Assembly (NCBI GenBank): GCA_008933995.1
Contig: WARS01000015.1
Coordinates: forward strand, 868,001 to 932,000
Source: Datnioides undecimradiatus
Taxonomy: Eukaryota > Chordata > Actinopteri > Lobotiformes > Datnioididae
DNA: 64,000 bases
Direction: 5' to 3'
In this document: positions 24,610-36,776 of the stretch, piece after piece
Layout of the letters: each line of letters opens with the position of its first letter
How positions within the stretch are numbered: the stretch's first letter is position 1
Program-made: the position numbers and the translations under genes
The notes under the pieces: generated by a model
Told to the model about the DNA's origin: nothing
Seen by the model: only the letters and a program-made list of their open reading frames with translations
Databases searched by the model: none

Positions 24610-26594
24610 CCCCTCTACCTCTCTCTCATTTCAAATTTGCACTTAACACCTTCCTGGGGAAAGGCTTCTCATTCATCAACGGTGTTTGTCCCGGTGACAA
24701 GCAGGGCGCCTCCTGCATATCAATATCAGCTAAGACAATGCTGAGCCTGTAACCTTCAGCTAAATGTCATTCTGCTTAATCCTATTTGAAAATTAAACAT
24801 TGAAAAACCTTTAGCGTACCTTCCTGTCTTCCTTCCTCTCTCGCTCCCTCCTTTATTGGCCGCCATTCCTCCCCCAGCTCTCTGTTCTCCCTCTCTCCCT
24901 TCCTGCTCTTGTTTTCCACACTGTGTGACATTTGTATTGTTTTGTTTGTGCGAGTGTTTGTATCCCATAATGGTTATTTAGTGGAACTGATTTTGATTTT
25001 ATGTCACTGAAAAAATAATATAGGGGCAATTTGTCCGCCCCGAGTAGTCATCTGCATTCTTCCAACAGAGCCTACAGCAGTCATCAAAGGCAGACTTAAC
25101 TACTTCTCCCTTTGTTCTGTCTTTTGTGAGAGACAGTCCACTCACTCTGCTATAGACTTAAAGGAAGAGACCCAGACTGACACAAAAATTACCCAGAAAA
25201 ACAGAGAAACCAAAGTTATATGTGGAGGGAGAATTCGGTCACATGAGAGGAAACCTCTCCGTCAAAGCTGCATATTTACATAAACAGATCCTCCCATACA
25301 GACAGTAATTACCACACTGATGGTCGCTGGGAAGCAGAGAAGGAGGATGTCTGATTTGTCCAGATACACACTCTGACAGGGGCTGAAACTTCATCAAAGT
25401 ACTGCACGGAGAGGCCCGCCTCTTAGTATGCATGAAACACATGCATGATATACTTGGGTGTTTCACCCCCCCTTTCTCCTTACACACATGTACGCCTCAC
25501 GCACATGCACAGAGCACAGCTATATGGTATATGTTTGAAGATACGGCAAGGAATTGGAGGGGATGGAGGAGGGGGGGTGCAGGATAAAAGGAGACGCAGA
25601 GATTGCAATGAAAATGCAATCATTTGCAGTCAGACAGATATAATTCTCCTTTGGAGGGAATGTGATGCGGCAGCTCAAAGACAGCCTTCAGCCAGCTCTC
25701 CATATGGATTTGATTGACCACAGTCACTCGTCAAGAGATTCCATTGAAATACTGAGAGTGAATTACAACGTGACTATCCTTGATGTCTTCATATTGAAGC
25801 CCTCCATCCACTCTCGTAGCTCGAAGAATTAGAAAATGTGATGGAGAGACATAGTGGGGAAGCGGTTAAACAAGACGGAGAAGCAACGAGATTTCAGGAG
25901 CAATTTCCTCTCTGTCTAAAATGTAGTCATCCGAACAGGGTTAGTATGAAGACCGTTCATTTTCATACCTTGACCTACAGTATATGAATTGGAGGGAGGC
26001 AGATATGTCTTAATAAGACTTAGCTTCCCCGAAAACATGCTTTCTAACATACAATTGTATTTCTTTCTCTTCACGGATGATTAAAAGTACTTTTGTCATC
26101 ACCATGAACTGCTTCATGCAGACTGTTTTTCTGTTTGACACGTGCATCCCTTGTTTCTGCTAATAAACCATAGAATATGGTGCTTCGTGCGAAGTATACA
26201 GCATCCTGCTTTAGTTGGCCTTATTGTATCATACTGTGATGTTTGGTTTTGACTCCTGATGTGGTCATTAACTGATTGTGATCACATAAAACAAATTAGA
26301 CCTACGCGCTCGAAGTCATGAGTCCTTCTTTGCGAGACGCACAGAGACCTACAGTGAGCCAAATTCACCTATTCTCTTCTCTTCCCGGGACGTGTCTTGA
26401 GTCTTCATTCTGTATGTGAACGCATGTCTGTAAGTATGCCTTTGCATGAGCGCAAAGCTGTGAGTGTGATAGTGTATTACAGCAGCAGTGAAACTGACCA
26501 ACGCTGCATGAAAAAAGAGTGAAAAGACTCCCTTGTGAGAACTTAAAGAGTGAAAGTGCGGCGTGCAGAGCCACAGAGACTTTCAGTCTGCTGC

Positions 26595-26597
<3 letters not shown>

Positions 26598-26635
<38 letters not shown>
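26598..26635. repeat. (TG)19 microsatellite
   Basis: Nineteen uninterrupted TG units. They lie about 300 bases upstream of the candidate terminal exon. Confidence 0.95.
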
Positions 26636-26636
<1 letters not shown>

Positions 26637-26930
26637 AAATGCATTCGGAGGAGTTACTCTTCACCCTGTGTTGAACCCAAGACGAGGTGCAGGCAGGGTC
26701 CTTTCTTTTTTCTGTGAGACACAAATAGAGGGGAGAGGAGGCACACAAACACATGTAAACTGAATTTTGCTGGTGTGCTGATTGTGTACGCCGGCGCACA
26801 CTTTTGCACAACAAGATAACTTGTAGCAGGCACATTTAGTTCTGCTGTATGTGTGTTTTCTTTTAATTCTGAGTGACACATGTTTGTTGGTAGTCAAACA
26901 GCTGATGTTCTCTCTCTCTGTGCTTTCCAG

Positions 26931-27114
26931 GTGGGAGATGCAGGAGGCTGCAGAGCTGGAGGATGGAGAAAAATCTATGGTAGAAGGACTTGAGAAAGCT
27001 TTTTTTGTTTGCTGCTGCAACCCTGGGCCGCGGGACTCTGCTGAAGCTGATGAACCACTTGCAGAGCAGACCCAGGGGGAAACACAACCGTCCGATAAGA
27101 GTGCTGCCCAATAA
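26931..27114 (+). CDS. Probable 3'-terminal coding exon of an upstream gene (KIAA0825-like candidate)
   Basis: A strong acceptor (a CT-rich tract ending TGCTTTCCAG) precedes an open frame that starts at the last base of a codon and runs WEMQEAAELEDGEKSMVEG, then LEKAFFVCCCNPGPRDS, and a polar Glu/Gln-rich tail to TAA at 27112-27114. The composition (Glu/Asp-rich with a CCC cluster) looks like protein rather than chance, and an AATAAA lies about 1 kb downstream. In mammals KIAA0825 lies upstream of FAM172A in tandem, so this is the positional candidate. I do not recognise the peptide itself. It could also be a terminal exon of a lineage-specific transcript. Confidence 0.45.
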
Positions 27115-28192
27115 CAGTCCACGTAGATGAAATGTTTATCACATTGTAAATGTTTGCTTGTAATACTCACTTGCAGCTCTCAAGGTAGCAGAGTGTGTGT
27201 ATGTGTGTGTTTGTGTTTACGTGTGCGTGCACATTTGTAGGTGTAATTGGGTTTGTGCATGCACATTATGCAGCGCGTTTGCATATGTGTGTGCATGAAG
27301 ACATGAGTGAGAGCGCGGACAAGAAACTGTGCAACAACAAAAAGAGTGAGGGAGACGGCGCCTCCCTCTTTATGCACACGTCTCAGACAAACTCTCTGTG
27401 CTTTTCTGTGCTGCATCAGACGCATTTCATCTTTTTGGAGCACATCTCCGGAAATCAGTTCTGGGAAATGGAGAGCCTGGATTTGTTTGCCTGGGACAAG
27501 ATGGGACTGTGTGATCACTGTCGATAGTTGAAGTTTTTTTTTTTTTTTTTTGAGACAGTGAGTGTAAAGACATTGGTGTCAGCATACTTTCTCCTGGTTC
27601 CTGAAAGCAAACATCAAATATTACGGTTTGGAAGCAAGATGATGTATGTTTTGATTACAGTGTGTCCCAAAAATCTGCCCCACCATGTAATATCAGTCAG
27701 TATTTTGTGCAAACTGAGAAAACATTTATTTTATGTGTAATACGATTGCTCAGTATATTTTTCCAAGTTTGTCCATATTTTGTTATTTATGAGATGGAAT
27801 GTTTTAGAATTAAACATGAAAGTAAATTCATATTCTTGCTTCACCACTGAATGTGCTCCTTCTGTCATATGATCAATCTGTGTGATCTCCCTGCAGTCAA
27901 TAATTTATGATGATTTATGAACTTAGCGTTACGTTTTTCGAGTACATACGCCTGATGTTCTTCGTTATTGTATTTAATATTCAAATAAGGATTAAACAAG
28001 TGAAAGGATACTCTTTTCATCACCAAGAATACAAAAAGGCCACTGCTCATCTTGTCCAATTCTTACACCAGAGAGAGAGATGTTCCTTCGCTTAACTGGA
28101 ATTTTTACGTAAATGTAGCAAGATTGCAATCGCCAAACCGTTTAGAGGAAAACAAAAGACAACAAAATGTTCAGCTTGTGACTCTAAATAAA
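27115..28192 (+). other. Putative 3' UTR of the upstream gene, ending at an AATAAA signal
   Basis: This follows the stop of the candidate terminal exon. It contains a GT-rich stretch at 27195-27300, an 18-T run at 27534-27551, and AT-rich sequence up to AATAAA at 28187-28192, with a GT/T-rich element shortly after. No earlier canonical signal was seen between the stop and this site. The call depends entirely on the terminal exon being real. Confidence 0.3.
28187..28192 (+). terminator. Candidate polyadenylation signal
   Basis: This AATAAA hexamer is the first one I see downstream of the stop at 27112-27114, with a TG/T-rich downstream element near 28229-28240. Confidence 0.35.
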
Positions 28193-30819
28193 GCCTTACA
28201 TGTAACAAAGCACCTTTAGTCTTAGGAAATGTGTATTTCACATAACTGGTGTTGCTGGAAAAAAAAACCATTTGGCTCGCCAAACTGCTCTTGTGAGATA
28301 ACAGTTTTTCTGTGAAGGAAAAAATGCTTTGATCTCCCTCGTTCTCCCTCGCCCTCCCTCCTGGAAGTACCTGTAGGGTTATCCATTTGTATTTTCATTG
28401 GGTGACAGGTTCTCAAGACAGCTGACAGTATAATTCACAACAAATCCTGACAAAGAATGATTCATCACAAAGAGTAAACAGAATATTCTATTATACAGTA
28501 TTCATTCAGGGATTATCAAACCTACATAAACATTGGAGAATCCCAGAGCTCATCATGACACATTTTCTGCAGCATTTTGACTCCTCTGATCTCTTTTTCA
28601 ATTGATTGCCCTCAGTATATTAGCGCATTATCCACGGCAAACTCTCACAGCAGAAAAACGTTGGTTTTATTTGTATGATCATCTACTGAGCAAAACAAGC
28701 TCTGGTGGCGGTACAGGAAGGGGCCTGGTTTCACTTGATTGTCACCAAATGTAATTCCAATTCTAAACACACCAGCGAAGCAGTAACTGATATACTTCAT
28801 CCAATTAATAACATCATGAAGGATCCTACAAAGTTATGGTAATGTTCGTCAATAACAAGACACTGGCATACACTTAAATGCTAAATAAATGTTTGTGCAT
28901 GTGAGTGGCTCTACATTTAACTAGTTGCACTCATATAACCTGAAAGGTCCTGCCATTAAGTGACATTAATTCTCAGTAAAACACTCTTAGCTCCAGGTTC
29001 GTCAACAGTTTACGCATTATCTGCTGTAGGCCAACTATGATTTGAAATGCCCAGTCACTGGTTTTTAGTTTGTCAACTCTGATATCAGTCCATTAAGTCT
29101 CCACCTTCGCTCTAAGGTGCTGCAGTGAGTGATCAAGAAGCATCTCCTTTATTATGTCAACCTCAGTAGATATCAATGCCTCAATATGTCATCACTGTTT
29201 CTTATTTGGGTCTCCCTTCACAGCATTGCCAGTGTTTTGCTTGAGGAAACAGGGTAGCTCAGCTCCCCTGGGAAACGACTTCAACTTCTAAAGGCCGTCC
29301 AGAAGTAGGGCATCCAGCTTTTTCTTTAACCGGGAGGCTATTTCTGTGAATCAGAAAGCAGAGTAGAGTTGCAGGTACATGATCCAGGTGAATATAGGGT
29401 GTGTCAGGTCCTTTTTGGGAAGTCAACTATGCCAACTATCCCTATCAATAAGCCAGTTTTAAACATGAAGCCAAGAAACATATTGTAGGACAAAGGACTG
29501 TTTGACTATGGGAATAAAACAATGTATTAACCATAGAGTAACATCTGTGGAAGGAGCTGATGGAGTCTCATGGTGGCACTTTATAACAGATGACAACCAG
29601 TAAGTCCTCCTGCAAGCCTGACCCAATCACTATCCTCTTTTAAAATACTCTAAATACTTCTGGATTTATAAACATAAGAAGGCAGGGTTAGGTCAAAACC
29701 TGTGAATATGGCTCATCTGCTGAAGACACTCAAAGACCAGAGATCACAAGCTACAGCAAAGCTGAGTTAGAGCCTCCTTCATTTTCTGGAGGACACCACC
29801 AGGGAGCTGCTTTCCCTGGAGCTGCACCCACTGATCAACACAGCCCTCCCCTCTCAGCTCTCACTGTTCTCGTTTGCAGGAATAATATTTCATCAGCGCA
29901 GGAGGAGGTTAACACCAGAAATATTTGAAAAGTTAGTTCAGTTTGTTCTTAAAGGCAACTCGACTAATTGAAGTGTTTGGATCTCAGCTGCCATGTCTTT
30001 GAGCTGGACAGAGAACAAGTTTCTGCTTTCAAGACCTCTGCTATCTACTATCAGTTCTTCCTTCTTGTAGGGTTTAAACTCTAACCAGAGCCTTTTGTAC
30101 ATCATAAAGATATGAATTTCAAATGTCCAAGAATAAAAAGGTATTTTCCTGTATTTTAAAAACACAAACATATAATATACATGTATTTTATCTTGCATTG
30201 GTATTTTGTATTTCATTTTATGCAATATATTTAGAATATGCAGGCAACAGTGTGAATTCTGAATATCATCATGTAGATGTCACATATTTTATAAAAATTG
30301 TAGCTTTAATGTGAAAATAAATAAATAAACAAACACTGGTGAAACTCGTAAAGTAAAAACTATAGCTACAGTCTTAGGATTGTTCAACTAAATGTTATAT
30401 TAAATATTATATAATATATATTGCTAGAATATTATTGCTGGTGCATTGGCATATGGAAAACATTTATAAAACTGTCAATGGTAAAGTAAATTAAAACAAC
30501 TCTGTATTGTTGGGGAGTTTATTTGCAAACCAAATAATCTAAATGTAGTGGACTAAAAAGTACAATAATAATTGTACTAGTAACTAATAATGATGAGAAG
30601 TAGAAATATAAAGTAGCACAGTGGTTAGAATAAAATATTATAATTGTATACATGTAATTGTTTAATCAAAATTGTGTTCTGGTGTCCTGGTGCAGTATCC
30701 TGGATCTTTTTTTTTCCGGTTTAAATCAAATAAGTATTTATGTATATTTACTTACTTAAATGCAACCACTGAGCATCACATAGTGAACGAATAAGCGAAT
30801 TTAGAGTGGCAGACATCAC
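28193..30819. other. AT-rich intergenic block lacking microsatellites
   Basis: Unlike the rest of the window, this 2.6 kb has no long CA/TG or CT/GA tract. Bases 30110-30700 are especially AT-rich (for example ATTATATAATATATATTGC). No frame of interest or known repeat is evident. It separates the candidate 3' end of the upstream gene from the fam172a promoter. Confidence 0.5.
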
Positions 30820-30894
30820 ACACACCGGAGGGAACATCTGTATAACCCGGAGCCGCATCTGTGCTACTGTGTCTTTAAATATCCCTTCCAGTCC

Positions 30895-30908
30895 GTTGCC
30901 CCGGTAAC
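30895..30908. promoter_or_regulatory. RFX X-box-like site in the putative fam172a promoter
   Basis: The sequence GTTGCC-CC-GGTAAC is an inverted repeat of two RFX half sites with a 2-base spacer, close to the X-box consensus GTNRCC N(0-3) RGYAAC. Such sites mark promoters of genes controlled by RFX factors, often ciliary ones. Confidence 0.55.
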
Positions 30909-30915
30909 CCGGAAG
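30909..30915 (+). promoter_or_regulatory. ETS/GABPA-type site
   Basis: CCGGAAG directly abuts the X-box-like palindrome. This is the core bound by ETS-family activators and is typical near start sites of broadly expressed TATA-less genes. Confidence 0.4.
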
Positions 30916-31010
30916 CTTCACGCGCTCCACGCTCAGCACAGCTCAGAGTCCTTCCTGTTTTAGAAAATTTCAAGGAAGCAGCAGCAACTGGACAGTCGCA
31001 TATACTGATG

Positions 31011-31109
31011 GTGCGTGAGTCGAACAAAAAGCATGCCTGCGTCTACTGTAAACAGCTGTTCCTCTCTGAAACTCTGCGTTTGATTGAAACGAACGTGAAA
31101 TAAAATATG

Positions 31110-31146
<37 letters not shown>

Positions 31147-31751
31147 TCTACTGTACCTGCTCGCTGTGGCTCCATGTAGAGCGTCTGCACACATTCCGGG
31201 AGTTGTTTTCAAGAGTACGAAACATTAAACAGATGTTGTCTGCTGGGGAGAAAATGACATAGCAGTCTGAGATAGCTAAACGTGTGATAATGAATGGGTT
31301 TCACCGCCTGCAGCGCGGCTTTAAAGCCGGAATAACTTTGCTATGTTTGCATAATTAATTCAGTTGTTGCACGTGTGCAAAGTTGGGCGAACACACGGCA
31401 GCTGCTGCACTAACGGTTACATGTTTCATCGCGATAATGTTGACAAATATTTGTACTTAGCTGTTTATGCAGTGTGTTATTGCAGTGTAAATTATCACTG
31501 CTCTGTTTTATTCAGGAAGCTATAAGCCTGTAGCTTGTACCGGAGTGTAGGATCTAACAGCATGATATAGCTAATGTTTTGGCTTACTGCCACCCTGCAG
31601 GTGCAACAAGCTTTGACACAGTTAGCCTTATGGTCTTTGGCAAACAAGGAATTCATTCTTTGACAGGTTCAGGTATAACATAGCGCATGTGTTTTGGCAG
31701 TGATAATTTCTACTGATTAGCTTCTTCCTGTTCACTTCCCACATGTGACAG
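31011..31751 (+). other. fam172a: Putative first intron of fam172a
   Basis: It starts at the possible GTGCGT donor and ends at the acceptor before the first coding exon. It includes the AT microsatellite at 31106-31147 and otherwise unremarkable sequence. The 5' limit depends on which donor is used. Confidence 0.45.
31106..31147. repeat. AT-dinucleotide microsatellite
   Basis: ATATGTATAT-type alternating sequence of about 42 bases with interruptions, self-complementary throughout. It lies about 100 bases downstream of the probable first exon. Confidence 0.9.
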
Positions 31752-31892
31752 GATGCATCTCTGTGATCTTTGGGAGGGGAGGACCCATGCTTTCTCATCT
31801 CTGTGGTGCCACACCAGCCTTGTACATATTGTGGATCACTATGGCCCAGATAGCTGGCCAGGAGGACAGAGAGAAAACCACTGCACTCAAAG
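31752..31892 (+). CDS. fam172a: fam172a first coding exon (5' UTR tail plus residues 1-35)
   Basis: A pyrimidine-rich tract ends in an AG acceptor at 31750-31751, and the donor GTAAAC starts at 31893. The first 35 bases are 5' UTR and contain an out-of-frame ATG at 31753. The main frame opens at 31787 with a hydrophobic segment ([12 protein letters not shown]) and then [17 protein letters not shown], matching the human MAQI...EKTTALK region. The leader looks like a signal peptide or signal anchor. The ATG at 31841 has A at -3 and G at +4, whereas 31787 has C at -3, so both may be used. The exon ends with one base of the next codon (phase 1). Confidence 0.9.
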
Positions 31893-34617
31893 GTAAACGT
31901 GAACTGATGCTATGAAAATTTAAAAAAAAGTGCTAAAACAAAGGAAAACAAATGGCAACTATACTGAAACGGTCTTCAAAGAATACACAAAATAACAAAT
32001 CAGAATACACAAAAACTGACAATGATGGACCTAACTCATATTTTATTATCATGCTGCTAGCTAGGTGTGTGCTCTATTTAATGTTATATAGAGCAATTGA
32101 ACTTTCTATTTCATTATTTTGCATGTGTCACTTGCATCATTTCAAACAAAATAACAGATGTGTTGCCTTCTCTTAGAAATTCCTGCTGCCTTTGCCCGTA
32201 GTTACGTTTTTCTCCTACCATGATGCACACAAACTCATAAAGACTACAGTGTTATATCGCTGATGATACACGGCCTACTTACCCCTGAGGGGAAAAGAGT
32301 GTCATAGATGGCATATTAAAAATGTGGAACACAACATAAGAAAATGACATAATCAAATTATAATGCAGGTGAATATGCTGAATATTCTTAGATTATGGTG
32401 TGTTTTTTTTTTGATTAATGCATGAAATATTGACTTTGGCCTTACTTGAAGAAAAGCAGCTATGACTTTTGTCTCAAACGGTTGCTCACCTGAAAATCTA
32501 AACTCGACTCTCGTTTCTCAGATTTGCTGTCAAGAATAGACTTAGATGAACTGATGAAGAAAGATGAACCTCCTTTCACTTTCCCCAAAACGCTGGAGGA
32601 GTTTGAATATGCCTTCAATGAATGTGAGTACACGTTTTAATCTTTAAAGCACAGCAAGCCCTCGGATTCACCAGAAAAACACCAAATCCCATGAAGTGAA
32701 GAGAACAGCACTGCTGACGGTTCACGAATAGTACTTGGGCTCAAATGGATAGAAAGTTAAAAGCACACAAAACCACACACGGCGTAGTCATAAACTGAAA
32801 TAAACACAAGAAATGGGTCTATTCCTGATGCATAACCTGTCATCCGCAGCTTTACTTCCCAATCTTTTTGTCTTAGGACCCCTTAAGTGAAAGTGACATC
32901 TACTTGCCCCAACAAGTGTCTTTTACCTCTCAAATTTCTTAGATTGTTATAATCAAACAATGACCTGAAGTGATAAAACTATCCTGCATTAAAAAAAAAG
33001 CAAAGATTGATTGAATATAATGTGTTTTTCTCTCTTTATCTCCACTTCAGCACATTTTTGACCTTCCCAGATTAATCGTGTGACCCCTGGGTGGGTCCTA
33101 GTCCTGAGGTTGGTCTACAGAGATGTTTGCTTTCACATGAATAATGTTAAAAACACTGCGTAGTTGACATAAAAACAAAATTCCCATAAAACTGAGGCAG
33201 CTTTACCAGAAGCAATCTTGGCCGACTGTGCGCAAAGAAGCCACGCAACTCTCAAAGCACCCGCAAAAAACTGAAATGCACCCCTAACTGCACTACTCAG
33301 AAACAAAGGTTCTGGTGCTGTGGCGCCATTTGCACGTATTTAAATGAGGTGATATGCATACATCTGGCGCAAAATTAGCCCCTTTCTATGCAAATAAGCC
33401 TCATTACAAAAAAGTCCAATTCAAAAACACCGGCGCTAATAGCCACACGCAGTTACATTAGTTGCGTCTTCAGAGCGTTGGTGGAAAGTGAAGTGCGTTT
33501 ATAAAGGATGTCACGACGAGGTCTAATCACCAAACGCTTCACATTTATCATCCTTATTATGCACGTGTCAATAAAATAACTGTTCGCTCTTATGGAGTCA
33601 CTCCTGGTTGAAATGAAGCTAAGCTCTTTCTTCTGCTCTTCTCTTGATCGTGTATCTTGCCGTGATCTTTATCTTGTCGGCGGTCTTGTCTTTGACGTTC
33701 ACCTCTCTGTTGCTGTCAGCTGTCATTCGGGCGTGCGTCTCGCACTTTGCTACATGGATCATTGCGATCAGTTGCAAAACAAAGACGGATTGCGCTCAGC
33801 TGCAGAACTTCCTAGGTGCGTTGGTTCGTGCTTAGTGCCATTGGGGCAGCATCTTTTATGTATCGGTTGCAAGGGATGCGCAGTTCACGGTGGTAGCAAT
33901 GGCTGAAATCCATTCAGTGTAATTTTGCTGTTTTTAAATTAATGACCTTAAACTGTGTGGGCTGTCACTTGGGACATTTTGGGGGTAAACATGCACCTCA
34001 GGTGTGTGTGCATGCAGGTGCACGTGTGTGTCAATTATACATGACAGGAAGGAGCAGAGCTGGACTCGAGAGTGTTGCAGATCCAGATGATCTAAAAGTC
34101 TCTTTAGAATTGTCTTGGCTGGCTTTAATCGAACCAGGTGGAGGGAAGGTGGGAGAGTTGGAAAGGTGGTGGCGGTGGTTTTGACTCTTAGTATTCGCCT
34201 GTAGCCTCTCTCTCCTTCTCTCCCCCTCTGTCTCCCTCTCTCTCACCCCCTCTGTTCTCTGTCAGTGTCTCTGCTGGCTGTCTGACTGCCTGAGTGGGGG
34301 ACATGTTGTGTACTCTACGGCCCGTCAGTAACCTACTCAGCCTTGCCCTCCGCCTGACGGAGCATTTGCATAACCTCGCTGTGCCTAAGAACAGAGACAC
34401 AGAGACTCACCCCCACCCCCCCCACTCCACCCTCTGCTGTGCCAGCGCTCGCCACCCCTTCTACCCCACCCTCAGGTCCCAGCTCAGTCTCCCATGGAGG
34501 GAGCAACACATTTAGGGACTCTTCATCTCATCTCCCTCACCCTCCAATTCTCTTTTCTCTGTATCTCTCTATTTCTGCCCTTGCCCTGCTCAAAATCACC
34601 AACTGAAACACAGCCTG

Positions 34618-34656
<39 letters not shown>

Positions 34657-36720
34657 CTGTATGTCTTGTCAATTTCCACTCAGTCCTGTTTTTGAAGGAT
34701 GGCATTTCACAGTCACTCTGGCTCGCAGGCATTTCTATAGCTACATCCAGGCTACCTTTGCCCGAGACAGGTGGAACAAAAATGTTAATTTGACCATGTA
34801 ATGATGTGAATACAGACGAGGCTGTGTACAATAGTTTGCAGGTATCTTAATCACTGAAGATGATGGCTTCATCTCGCTAGCCCTCCAGTTTTCCATTACT
34901 GGAAATCCAAGGTTATGTACACCTAATTAAGCGGCCAAATTGAGAACAGAATGCTAATTATGACAGAAAAGAGGAGAAAAGTTGAGAAAACGTTATTCCT
35001 CTGAGAGGATGTGTTGGGGGAGGCAATGGAGCTGATCACCCCCTAGCTCACACTCACACACACATACGTCTCTCCTTCCTTCGTGCACACAGATACGCAC
35101 ACACACACCTCTTTCCTACAGTAGGATTTCATTATAGCTCCTCTCTTCCTTCTCTTAGGCAGTAGTGTTTAGATCCTCACCCCTCCATGAATGCATAATT
35201 GATTTTCTTCAAGGTACTTTTTGTGCGCACCGCTTTATCCTAACTTCTCACTCGTCTCCTGCTCTACCTCTCAGGCACAAGTCTGCTTTTTAATGCAACA
35301 TGATGACAAACCCAGATTCGGGATTACATGTTGTCTAACAACTCGCCATGAAAGCAAGTGCTGTAATACACTGTGCGTTAGCAACGTAACATTTATCACA
35401 TTGATAGAGGGGTGAAAGTGGTGGCAATTTAAAAGGAGATGAAAAAAACGCTTATGCATTCTTTTTTTCTTGCAAAGATATTATATTTATTTATATCTTA
35501 GATGGGTTTTCTCACGTTGTGCAATAATTGAGAAAGTATGAGAGCCCCCTGGCTATTTGGGTTAAGTATGTGTACTTTTCAGTGGTTTAGCTCTTACCAA
35601 TTCTGCAGTCATAAAGGTCAAAATTAAATTTAACAGTGTTTAGTGTTTTATTGTGTTGTAGTGTCAACGGCAGGATCGATGGGCTCATTGCTAAGGTATA
35701 AAAGTAGAGGTTCCACAGCCGCACAAGGGTAATTGTTTATTAAGAAAAAAAAAAAGGTCGTACTGTTTCTGAAGAGCGTTTTCCTGTCTTATGACTGTTT
35801 TATATCAAATTAAACCTGGATGTCTTAAAAACTCCCCTGCTTCCCCTGAATTATGATAAATCACTTAAACGTTGTCCCAGAAAGCTCTTACGTGTTCTCA
35901 GTCAACGGTGTGCTGTAATGGCACACGTGCAGTCATTTACAGCCGCACACATACTTATAGAGACAGTTGTGATGGGATTGTTGGAGGAAGTTACACGTGT
36001 TTGCAGAAGCAGTCAGACTTCGTCCTGCTGTGGACCTAAAAGACCACCTAAATATAATCACTATGGGTAAGATTAAGCTACATTTACAGCTTTTGATCAC
36101 GTCCTCCCCGTTGACAGTACCTTTTTCTCCATTTCTCCTGAGACAACTTTGCATTTGGACTAATCGCCTCTCTCTGTAGAACCACTGCCAAATAGGCCAG
36201 AAAGGCACTTGCTGTCATGATTACTCATTTTTCTTGTATTAGTTTTCTCTTCTTCCTGCCGACAGTCCGACCCAAAGAGCTGGTCTGCGGCATAATACAG
36301 TATGATACAGTTTTATGGTTGTGAACATGCATTGCCAAAGGAAAAGGCAAGCGAAAGCAAGTTAAAGTTTGAAAATATTCTAAATTCATATTGTTTTATT
36401 GATGTTTTAATGTTTTTTTTTACTCAACAGTGCGTTGCGTAGCCTCCTAAACCGGCATTTCTGCTGCTACTACAGCAAATACACTTACTATAACTCAGCA
36501 CATCAAACAAAAACCCCATCCCTTTAAGCGTTGTGACACTAACTGTATAACCACACCTGGTCCTCCTGGCTGGAGCTGCTGGTGCATGTGTGTGTGTGTT
36601 TGGGTAGGCTGTGCTGGTTAGGGTTGATTGGCTGATGCCCAGACAGCGTCCTCAAAGGAATTTGTAAGGAGCAGTTGTCGTCGTGGCTAATGCTTGCCAG
36701 GCCACCTTTCTCTCTTCGAG

Positions 36721-36776
<56 letters not shown>

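Larger units (their letters stand above)
22769..26930. other. Non-coding stretch with CT and TG microsatellites
   Basis: It has a CT tract at 24575-24604, a TG tract at 26598-26635, a T-rich patch at about 23105-23130 and pyrimidine-rich segments. Conserved-looking but weak blocks occur around 24180-24330. It is likely intron if the upstream gene is real. Confidence 0.55.
30820..31010 (+). promoter_or_regulatory. fam172a: Probable fam172a promoter and first (untranslated) exon
   Basis: This is the only GC-richer, CpG-containing patch between the AT-rich block upstream and the first coding exon. It holds a palindromic RFX X-box-like site at 30895-30908 and an ETS-type CCGGAAG at 30909-30915, as in many TATA-less housekeeping promoters. 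A usable donor, GATG followed by GTGCGT, occurs at 31010/31011 and would splice to the acceptor at 31751. The exact transcription start and the untranslated exon limits are not determined by sequence alone; GTAAAC a little downstream is an alternative donor. Confidence 0.5.

Noticed and set aside
26365-27170. Minus-strand frames of 156 and 169 codons
   Set aside because: They contain the translated TG/CA tract (poly-His-Thr) and lie opposite the better supported + strand exon.
33592-33906. 104-codon + strand frame in a fam172a intron
   Set aside because: A competing frame overlaps it, no domain is recognisable, and the segment looks repeat-derived.
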